From: Eleusine coracana subsp. coracana
Taxonomy: Eukaryota; Streptophyta; Magnoliopsida; Poales; Poaceae
Direction of reading: 5' to 3'
Length of the DNA stretch: 64,000 nt
Assembly: GCA_032690845.1 (NCBI GenBank)
Contig: CM064433.1
Location: 35,090,658 to 35,154,657, forward strand
A program made the position numbers and the translations under genes. The notes below the pieces were generated by a model, which was not told the DNA's origin, did no database searches, and saw nothing but the letters and a program-made list of their open reading frames with translations. The number at the start of each line of letters is the position of its first letter. Positions within the stretch are counted from its first letter, which is position 1. Of the stretch, positions 1 through 8,415 are shown one piece after another.

Positions 1-718
1 GCAAAGTATCATTAAGTATTCGAGTGTCATGAGCAGACCCAGGCCAATCGGTTACAACAAATATAAAGCTCAAATCAAAGTCACAAACAGCCATAATGTT
101 TTGAGATGTATAACCATGCCGACCAACATATTTCGGTGTTTCACTTAACGGAACAGTCACAGGAACATGGAATCCATCAATAGAACCAATACAATTCTTG
201 AAATGAGGCCAGAATCTAGGTTCTTGAAGTCTAGGATGCACGGTTGTAAAGTGAGGATCTTTTGGTTTTATGATATCAGCAGCCATTTGTGTCACACTAT
301 CTAGTACTTCACTGAACTTTCTACTAATAGTCTCTGTGGAATGGTGGAACACATTCTTCACAGTGCAGTTAGATTGAGGTGCACCACAAGTCCACAAAAA
401 CATTGCCAATGCTTCTTTACTAGATAATTCCCTAGTTGACTCAAGTCCATATCATGTCACCAGTGTTTCATATAGAAGATGGAAAATTGTCCTTCTCATT
501 CTGAACGTCTCATAGCACTTGTCTCTATCTTGAAGTAGTATCTCAGTCCAAACATTCCCAGGCATCCTAGGCACAGTTCTTTCCTTGTTGCAACGTGAGT
601 CATAGTTGTCATCCATTAATTCTAGAGCAGCATACACAAGCAAGAAGTCATCATCATCATCACTATCACACTCTGCTATGACTTTATCAGCTTGTTCTGT
701 ATCACTTGGAGTACTCAT
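1..718 (-). pseudogene. PIF/Harbinger-type transposase, broken and cut by window edge
   Basis: The minus strand encodes the N-terminal and central part of a DDE transposase of the PIF/Harbinger (HARBI1-like) type. The start is placed at 716-718 because a splice-acceptor-like TTTTTCAG lies directly before this ATG and acidic sequence typical of these proteins follows. A family-typical helix (RMRRTIFHLLYETL) is followed by an in-frame TGA at 452-454. The same frame then continues open to base 1 with hallmarks of the catalytic domain: IGSIDGFHVPV (first catalytic Asp, about 168-190) and WPGSAHDTRIL (second Asp, about 13-45). The last catalytic residue lies outside the window. The TGA makes this copy non-functional unless it is read through or spliced out. 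Its neighbour on the same strand, a Myb/SANT protein, is the usual partner in this superfamily. Confidence 0.85.
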
Positions 719-740
719 CTGAAAAACAATATATACAAGT

Positions 741-822
741 GACATCATCATCCATGTCACAAAATAAAAATAACATCATCCATATCACAAAATAAAAATA
801 ACATCATCCATATCACAAAATG
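741..822. repeat. 28-bp tandem repeat, about three copies
   Basis: The unit AACATCATCCATATCAC plus AAAATAAAAAT recurs head to tail at about 741-770, 771-798 and 799-822, with near-perfect identity in the last two copies. It lies between the two Harbinger genes, just upstream of the transposase start on the minus strand, where it could form part of a leader or intron. Confidence 0.7.
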
Positions 823-998
823 CAAGCAATATTCATGATACAACAAGTACCACCAACAAGGATAAAGAGTACCAAAATTCAGTTCATAAGATACAAATAA
901 TAAAAATAGTCAATGTCCAATGATGTCTTATTACAAAGCACAAAGGATACATTGTTCTTATTCATGATACAACAAGTCTAATGCTTGTTCTTGCTCTC

Positions 999-1935
999 CT
1001 AGGTCCTCTTAAGCCATGCAAGTCCTCCGGATGGTGTCTTCAAGGTGATAAACACATTAAGGTATTCCTTTTTCATTAGAAGTTGAGTTGCATACCAGTG
1101 TTCATCACTCCCTTCTTCAGCCGCAGATTGAATAACTAGATCCATCATCTGTGCTATCTCCTCCCTAACATGATCAACAACAGTAGAGGTAGCTGAATTT
1201 GTCCTACTTTTAGACTTGTTCTTATATGCATCAACCAGCCGCTTCATAAGTCCATCTCGATATGTCTTCTTTCCCTTTTTTTCCTTTGGAGAAGCACCAT
1301 GAGCAGCAGGATATTTCTCAGCCGAACGCTTGCGATGAGCAAGTGAAGGTGTGTCCTCACCCTCGTTCTCGACATCTGCATCATTGTTTCCTTCTGTAGC
1401 AGTAGGAGGTGATGCATTCACATTACCTCTGGGAACAAATGAGGTTGCATTTGTGACACAAATACTGTCAAAAAGGATCCGCATCTCATCCTCAAACTCT
1501 AGTGGTGCTTCTTTGAACTGTATACATCCTAGCATAGCCTAAAAGAAAAATTTTGAAACATTAGGTTGTAATGCGGAAGAGACATACTTGCATCAATACA
1601 TGCCATTAGGTTATAGCACTCACCAAATTTTGGTCGTTCCACCATTCCTCAGTTGCATCAATGCATCCAGTAATAGGATCTCTTCCTAAACCGGAGGCTT
1701 TTATGTTCAATGTCTTCCACTGTGTGTAGGTCCTCTTCAAATTATCCCATCTATTCTTGTGTTGCTCACGGGTGTACGACCTCTTTGTGCGTTCAGTGAA
1801 CTTTTTCATAAGATTTGCATATCCTAATGAATTCAAGCAGTGTTGTGGTCTATTGTTAGCTCTAACTTCTTCAACACAGATGTCTAACCAAATCTTGTGT
1901 ACCCATGAGTCCCACTTTGCCACTACCTTTGCCAT
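999..1935 (-). CDS. Myb/SANT-like DNA-binding protein of a PIF/Harbinger element (two exons)
   Basis: Two minus-strand exons, 1935-1624 and 1538-999, join in phase across an 85-bp intron. The donor is GTGAGT directly after the codon for L104 (WNDQNL) and the acceptor is TTTTAG before GCT ATG. The predicted protein is about 283 residues. Residues 1-100 carry a Myb/SANT-like trihelix domain (Myb_DNA-bind_3 type) with conserved tryptophans: KWDSWVHKIWLDIC, HKNRWDNLKRTYTQWK, EEWWND. The middle is polar and basic (KEKKGKKTYRDG), and the C-terminal part resembles the tail of grass L10-interacting-MYB-like proteins. In Harbinger elements such proteins bind the transposon ends and help the transposase enter the nucleus and act. 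No stop or frameshift is visible, so this ORF is better preserved than its transposase. A domesticated host gene of the same family is the alternative. Confidence 0.75.
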
Positions 1936-2690
1936 CTAGGAACTGCAATCGACTATAACATTTGCATAAACTACAACACAAACCAATATTTGCATACCTA
2001 CATTGCAAGTAACAGAACAAGAAACAAACAGAGAGTTGAAAGAAAGAAACCTTGTCTTTCTGCAGGGGCATCCAGCTGCTAGGGTGGAGCTGGCAGCTCT
2101 GTAGGGGTGACTTGCGGGAGGGCGGGAGCTCTGCGGGAGAGGAGTGGCCGGAGGTGGAGCTGGGTGGGTGGCGGGACCGGAGGTGACGCTGGATCTGTGA
2201 GGGAGGCGGGGCCGAAGGCGGACGCCGGTGCCGTGGCGAGGTGCGGCGGAGCTGCGGGGCCGGCGAGGCCTCGCGTGGCGGCAGAGATGCGGTAGTCGAG
2301 GAGCCTGGCGCGGCGGCGGACGTCCACGGCCTGGAGGCAGCCGCCGGTCGTGGGGCGATGCGCGACGGAGCTGCGGGGCCGGCAAGGCTTCGCATGGAGG
2401 CGGAGGTCTGGGAGGTGTGGCCTTGGCTCGGCGGAGGACGGTCATGGGCCTCGCGCGGCCGCCAGCGGACACGGGCTCCGGCGGCGGCGTCCGGTCCTGC
2501 TCTCCAACCCTAGCTGATTTTTTGGGTGAGGGAGAGCCAGCGCCCGTGACCGGGATCGGGAGAAAGGGCGAGACCGGTTGGTGGGGGTATATCAGTGGCA
2601 TTTGCGGGTAAATAACCCCAAACTTGAGTGGTTGTTTCATTTCTAACGCGGTGCGGGACGCGGAATCGAGGGTTGGGCTGGATTCCACGT
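1936..2690. other. GC-rich leader region with internal duplication
   Basis: Strongly GC-rich DNA upstream of the Myb/SANT gene. It is open in several frames on both strands, and the minus-strand frame reads as proline/arginine/alanine-rich low-complexity protein with no recognisable domain. A roughly 45-bp segment around GCTGCGGGGCCGGC recurs at about 2249 and 2371, so it contains a diverged duplication with a spacing of about 121 bp. It is best read as promoter/5' leader of the element rather than a gene. Confidence 0.45.
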
Positions 2691-3254
2691 TGTAGGCTTA
2701 CGGGGGTGGGTTCGTAGAATCGGTTTGGCTCAAAGCTGGCCCAGAATCAGCCCGTTTGGCTTCCTTTGCTGCTTAAATCCAATGTAAGTTGCTTAGAATC
2801 TGTCCCAAATGGGGCCAATATTTTCAGAATGGAGGGATTATGTACTAGGAACAGCAGATTTTGTACTGGCCACATCCCAAATTCTTTGGTCGGAACGACA
2901 ATATTTCTAGGGTGGAGGAGTATGTCCACAGGAGAACGAATTTAGCAGGCTACCGATCGAACTTGCTCCATTCTAACTTATGTGTTGCAGGGAAAAACAC
3001 ACATCAGGAGAACGAAAGTGTTGCAGGAAAAAAAAACACTTGCATCTGACTTGCGTGTTTTTCAATACGTCACTGGCTTGTTACTCTTAAATAAATATGG
3101 CAAAGACCCTTCTATAGTTGACCAAACTTAACTTGCAAGAAGACGTGAAAATAATGCCATGTGACAGCATGTGATAGGTCGGTTCATCAATCGTCAGTCT
3201 ACTGGAATATAATAGGTTTGCTTAATATGCTCAGGCCTAGTGTTATATGAAGTC
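2691..3254. other. Intergenic DNA with possible right end of the Harbinger element
   Basis: No gene is seen. The string GTCCCAAATGGGGCC near 2802-2816, and a similar CCCGTTTGGC near 2753, resemble ends of PIF/Harbinger elements, whose tips often read GGSCCxxTTTGG. The other end lies outside the window, so the border cannot be proven. Confidence 0.25.
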
Positions 3255-3259
3255 GGCTA

Positions 3260-5488
3260 TGTGACACTCTTAGTGTCATTGGGGTCCCAAGGGTGTCACC
3301 TAGGCAGTATAAAACCAGAACACAAGCATTTGAATTTAAATTCAAATTGCAATTCAATTGATTTCAAACCCAATTGGATGACCCTTGTACTGCAAGTCCC
3401 AAATTTCCAGTAAGACCCACCTTTGCAAAAATTATATGTTGATGGTCTAGGTCAATTAGAATTTTGGGAATTTTCTCAGAATTTTAATCCTTCAATAAAG
3501 GCCTCAAATAATTGTTAGAATGGTTAAAAACCAGCTCTGTTCAGTAAATTCCTGAGCTTTTTGTAGTGGGTACTGTTGGTAGTTAGTATTTTTGTAAAAC
3601 CCAGCACATTATGGGGAGCCTACCATAATTTTGGTCTGATTTTAGCAGATCTGGATTAATTCTAACAATTTTTGCAAAGGTAGTCAGCTGATAGGATTGG
3701 AAAAAGATTTGAAAAAGAAAAACTCCCCGCGCACCCCACCTGTCAGCGACTCAGAGAAAACACACCCGGCCGAGGCCGCGCTGCCCCGCCCGTCGCGCGC
3801 CGCATGGTCGCCGGCGTACGGCCAACGGCGGTTGTCGCGGATCGACGGCCCCACGCGCACGTTCGGACATCCCCTCTGTCGCCTGTCCGAACGCACTCGC
3901 CCCCGCATTCACTCCTTCGCTCTCGCTCTCTCCCCGCCATCGCCTCTGCCTCCGCCGTCGCCGCTGCTCCACGTCGCCTGGCCGCCACCACCTACCGGAG
4001 CCCGAGCCAAGCTTCTGGAAGCAGCGCCGAGGCGACCCGACGGGCCTGCACCTGCTTCCCCTGCACGGCGCGGTCGGCATTGGGAGATTGCCCCGGTTCT
4101 TCCCCGGCGCCGACGGTCGACCCCGAGCTATTCTCCCGCGCCGCTTCCACCCGGAGGTGAGCCACCCTTCAATTCCTTGCTCGAGGAGCTTCCCATCTTG
4201 TTCGCGCACGCGTTTGAGCTCTGGTTGGACAAATCCGATCACGTTTTCTCCTAGTTCGTCGCTCGAGGCCGCCGCCGACCACCGCAACCTCCACCCCGCC
4301 GGTGAGACCGCACCCCCGGCCTCCCTCTTGCAGGAGAAGCTTGGTGACCCCCTTCTCCGTGCTCCAGTGAAGCTTTCCGTCTAGATTACGAGTCTTCCCG
4401 CCTTTCCCTTGCCGTGCTAGCCGCCGCCGACCCCTGCTCTGTTTCCGTCGTCGTCGCTAGGCCATGCCCGGCCATCGCTGGTGTTTCCTGATGGCCTAGA
4501 TGGGTGCGCGGTGTCGAGTAGGTCGTTTTTCCTTCCTAGGCCAGCCCGAGCCAAGGACCGCAGCGAGCTGCGGCGAGCCCCCCACCCTGCCAGCGCCGCC
4601 GTGCTCCGGCAAGAGCGCGCGCGCGCGCACCCGGCCCCGCTCGCCCGCTGGGCCGCGAAGGCTAGTAGGCCTGGCCTCACTCTCGGGCCGCGCTCGGCCG
4701 AAGCGCCCCCGCACTCGCGCTCGCCCGCAGGGCCGCGCGATTCCCAGCCCAGTGGGCTGCCTGTTTGCGGCCCACGAAGTTTAAATCGGTTAAACTGGTA
4801 AATTGCATAGTAAATTGAATAATAGGAATTTTGTACCAAGATAAATTTTGTTAGACTTGTGTGAACTTGTACTATTATAGAAAAATGCTAATGACACATG
4901 CATAGTAATTTTTATACCAGGGTTAAAATAAATAGGAGAAACACTACTAGAATTTTAATTAATTACACAGAGCTGATAAAATATTAAAAATTGGCCTCCA
5001 GGTAGGATTTTCAGTTTTAGTCTCCCTACCCCCAGCCTAGGCGGGTTTTCTGGCAATTTAAACCCTACCCCCAGCCTTTGCATGTCTAGGCGTCGGCTGT
5101 AGATGGCCATTTTGACGGGTCAGTCTTGCTGAGTAAATTAGTTACTCAGGGCGTAGCTCTATGTGGTTTTCAGATGACCAGGACGGAGAATGCCACTGTG
5201 GTGGGAGATTCCATTGGGAGGGCCAGCATCCCGACTGTTGGAACATCGAGTGGGAGCTGTGCACAAATGAGTGGGAGCTTGCCGGTACGGTGCTTGGGCA
5301 AGGCACCTATTATGGTCGGGATGTTTCCTGTGTGTCGCCGTGAGAGGGCGATTGTATCTTAGCTATTTCGTCAAACTGGTGAACCAGTGTTGAACTATTC
5401 GCTTCCGTAAATTTATTTCTGTCGAAACTCCGGTTTGTAATATAACTTCGGATTTATGTAAACTTTGCTTCCCCACCTATGTTCTTCA
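3260..5488 (+). repeat. 5' LTR, internally deleted and truncated
   Basis: It matches the 3' LTR from its first base, including the inverted tip GTGACACTcttAGTGTCA and a TATAAAA at 3308-3314. Compared with the 3' LTR it lacks about 1.55 kb: sequence equivalent to 13591-15135 is replaced by the junction at about 5029-5040. It also lacks about 31 bp near 4790 and roughly the last 100 bp. After CCTATGTTCTT at about 5485 it diverges, and no initiator-tRNA primer-binding site follows. A GC-rich block at 3700-4780 carries donor-like GGAG/GTGAGC near 4156. Confidence 0.9.
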
Positions 5489-6043
5489 GGTACGCTAACC
5501 ACGATTCTCATAAGAAACGGATAGTATACGACTGACTTGAGAGATCGATTGCCACCGACTATACGAATGGTCCTATTCGTGGCCAACTTTTATTTGGTGA
5601 GGACGGGTAGGCCGAAATCATTTGCATATTTGAAAATGTTAAAAAGCGCCGCGACGTTAACAAGAAATTGAAGTTCTAGCAGTGTCTTCCGCACAAATCG
5701 ATACCTCCTCACTCGTGACTTTTGAACTTTTAAACGAACTCTCTGACTCTAGCCAGAACGTTGGTTTATGAATTACCGGACACCACCAACTTGGCCGTCC
5801 GAGTCAGCACGTCGAAATCGGGTTATTACAAATTTCAGATTTTATGCCTATTGCACTAAATCCGTGATTCCTTGTTCCGCTCACCCTAGGGTTGTAGCTG
5901 TGTTTTCGGGGAAGTGGTTAAGGATCCTATCACGTAGTATTGGACTAGAGCCTGTATTTTACTCACTGCTTCAAATTGTTTTATTTTGGCCTGCACCCTC
6001 TGCGTCGGGAACTAGTACTCACTATTTGGGGTTTGTGTTCCAG
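5489..6043 (+). other. Internal leader of the chromovirus, no primer-binding site found
   Basis: This stretch between the truncated 5' LTR and the accessory ORF has no match to the TGGTATCAGAGC-type site expected after a plant LTR. An ORF is formally open from 5768, but its first 92 codons lack the composition of the rest. The region ends in TTTGTGTTCCAG at 6032-6043, a good splice-acceptor sequence directly before the accessory ATG. Confidence 0.5.
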
Positions 6044-7006
6044 ATGGACGAGCACGGGTTCGAGCTGTTCCAGCACGACGGGTGGCGTTATACCACTGGT
6101 CTACACCACCGTGGCTTTCCCACCCTTCTGTGGGAGATGCTACGTGCCTTGGGCTACGAGGAGCAGCCTTCGTACCGTGGGCGTGAGACCCGCCGCCACG
6201 GTGTGCTTTTTGCAGAGGTGCATCTCATTGTCTCCCCACACCCGCGCAACCCCGACTTGGCAGGTATGGAGAGCACCGTCACGGCTGGGAGCCTCCGGGA
6301 GGGCCTAGAGAGAGTCGCTCACCGGGCTCTTACTCACTTCTGTGGGCGTAACGTAGCAGCGCTCTCGGGGACTCCGTTTGAGATGATCCCCATTTGGCAC
6401 CAGGCTGACCCGGTGTGGCAGAGGCGCGTGAGACGCGTCTCTCGTGACGACTACCCGGAGTACCACGTGGGGTACCACCGCGTAGCTCACTACTCCGAGT
6501 ATCTCCTCAACTTGGATGAGGAGTCTAGCAGCCGTAGCAGAGTCTTGCTGGCGGATGCTGAGCAGGTGTGGCTACAGAGGAACGACCTGCAGACACAGGT
6601 CGATGCGCAGCAGAGAGAGATTCAGCGGTTGACCGCTGCTCTTGAGGCGAGTGAGACTCGCGTGACGGAGATCACTGAGCAGCGGGACACTCTCGCGCAG
6701 GAGGTGGACAGACGAGGTATAATTATGCAGCAGCGGGCGAACCATAACGAGCACCTGCAGCAGCAGCTGGCGAGTGCCCAGCAGGAGATGGACCTTATGG
6801 GGGAGGATCTGGAGACGCTGATTCATGAGAACCAGGACCTCCAGGCTCAGTTGGACGCGGTTGCTGCACCGCAGGCAGCACCCGCAGAGGAGGAGCCCGA
6901 GGAGGATGTGGGCGAAGAGTCCGACGTGGACTACGAGCCACCCGCTCCGACCGGCACGGACCGACCAGGGCCCTCTGGCACCGCTGGTGTCCAGGCTTGG
7001 CAGTAG
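6044..7006 (+). CDS. Chromovirus accessory ORF: globular domain plus long coiled coil, function unknown
   Basis: An open frame of 320 codons lies between the LTR and gag. The start at 6044 (MDEHGFEL) is preferred over the earlier in-frame ATG at 5768 because composition changes here and an acceptor-like TTCCAG precedes it. Residues 1-160 look globular and contain LGYEEQPSYRGRETRRHG, a pattern I associate with extra upstream ORFs of grass retrotransposons. Residues about 162-272 are a heptad-rich coiled coil (QRDTLAQEV, HLQQQLASAQQ). Residues about 280-302 are acidic (EEEPEEDVGEESD), and the tail is rich in proline and glycine. No enzyme motif is seen. It may self-assemble or bind Gag, but that is inference. 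It is uninterrupted, whereas gag and pol in the same element are broken. Confidence 0.7.
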   Translation: MDEHGFELFQHDGWRYTTGLHHRGFPTLLWEMLRALGYEEQPSYRGRETRRHGVLFAEVHLIVSPHPRNPDLAGMESTVTAGSLREGLERVAHRALTHFCGRNVAALSGTPFEMIPIWHQADPVWQRRVRRVSRDDYPEYHVGYHRVAHYSEYLLNLDEESSSRSRVLLADAEQVWLQRNDLQTQVDAQQREIQRLTAALEASETRVTEITEQRDTLAQEVDRRGIIMQQRANHNEHLQQQLASAQQEMDLMGEDLETLIHENQDLQAQLDAVAAPQAAPAEEEPEEDVGEESDVDYEPPAPTGTDRPGPSGTAGVQAWQ

Positions 7007-7320
7007 TAGTAGAGGCGACTAGGTCGTGCTTGTAGGGCTTGGTAGATGGATAGCTTTTGGGACGCTCCACGTGTGGTTGTTGTATTTTGGGGATCACCCG
7101 CGTTATTAGCTTTTGCAAACTCGACGGGCACATATTCCGAGTTTATGTAGAGTGGAACTGTTGACTTGTACTAGGATTATGTTAACTTGGAAATTTCAGC
7201 TTTCTCGAGATTATGTTGCTTACTACATTGCAGTCCCGTGTGCTGTGTCATTAGCTTTGGTAACCTATAATGCTCATGTTGGATAAGAGACTAATTGGAC
7301 CCTTATTTTTGCATTTCAGA

Positions 7321-8415
7321 ATGGTGCGCACCCGTAACACCAATGAGCTGCATGGCGAGCAGCCCGAAGGTTCCAGGGCCAGAGGGACTGACTCTCCGCA
7401 AGGGACTCCACCACCGCCGCCGCCACCCAACCCCATGCAGATGATGGCACAGTTTTTCGCATCGATGATGGAGAGCCAGCAACAGCAGGCGGAGTTCATG
7501 AGGGAGGTGGCGCAACAGAACCTAGCAAATTGTAATACTAGGGGCCACCACGACGGAGCACCGCAGAACAGCTCCTACTCTGACTTCCTCGCCACCAGGC
7601 CACCCACGTTCAGCTCAACCACCGAGCCCATGGAGGCGGAGAACTTCCTTCGCATGCTTGAGTCCAAATTTGGACTCCTTAACTGCACGCCGATGCAGAA
7701 GACACTGTTCGCCGCGTAGCAACTGCATGGTGCGGCTGGGGCATGGTGGGCCAACCATGTCGCTTCTATGGGAACCGACCGACAGATTACGTGGGATGAA
7801 TTCAAGGATGCGTTCCACGCTCACTACATCCCTGCGGGGCTCGTCCGCAGGAAGGCGCGTGAATTCGCCGCTCTAAAGCAGGGCAATCGCAGTGTCGAGG
7901 AATACTGCAAAGAGTTCAACCGGTTGGCTCTGTACGCCCCGGAACAAGTGGACACCCCCGCCAAGTGCAAGGACCGTTTCTTGGAGGGGCTAAGTGCTGA
8001 GCTACAGGACCGCCTCAACCTTAACATGGGAGGCACATTCGCCGAATTTGTCAATAACGCGATCATCGCGGAGGACGGATATCGCAGGGTGATGGCAGAA
8101 CGGAAGCGCTCCGCAAGTGCTATGGGGCCAGCCAGTGGACCCCCGCAGAAGTTCCGCATGGTGTACACCACCCCCTCGGGACAGAGGTACCGCTCCGCCC
8201 CCGTGCCGGCACCTGTTGTGCGCCCGCCTCAACCAGCACAGCAGCAACCCTCGGTACCGCGTCCGCAGCAGAGTCAAGGTGGATTTCGCCCACCCCAGCG
8301 ACCGAACCCTCAACCCGGATCTTTCCCCTGCTACAACTGCGGCCGTCTGGGGCATTTCTCGAGGGAGTGCTCGCACCCCCAAGAAGAGCACGGGTCAGAA
8401 CCCGTCAAGGAGTAG
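7321..8415 (+). pseudogene. gag: gag of the Tekay-like chromovirus, with nonsense codon and frameshift
   Basis: Gag forms the particle and packages RNA. The ATG at 7321 directly follows TTTTTGCATTTCAGA, another acceptor-like string. The N-terminus is proline-rich (PPPPPPPNPMQ). The capsid region follows (AENFLRMLESKFGLLNC; WDEFKDAFHAHYIP; FKEFNRLALYAPE-like), and then a retroviral zinc knuckle CYNCGRLGHFSREC (CX2CX4HX4C) at about 8329-8370. A TAG at 7717-7719 interrupts the capsid coding region. A length change in the C run at 8376-8380 sends the frame to a stop at 8413-8415 instead of on into protease, which continues in the +1 frame. Both lesions are visible directly. Confidence 0.9.

Noticed and set aside
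1936..2688. 250-codon minus frame upstream of the Myb/SANT gene
   Set aside because: Proline/arginine low complexity, stop directly before the Myb ATG, overlapping frames on both strands; treated as leader.
3697..4254. 185-codon plus-strand frame and overlapping minus frames in the LTR
   Set aside because: Open in several frames at once because of high GC, no domain, and located in an LTR leader; not listed as a gene.
5768..6043. N-terminal extension of the accessory ORF
   Set aside because: Different composition from the downstream protein and separated from it by a splice-acceptor-like string; start moved to 6044.
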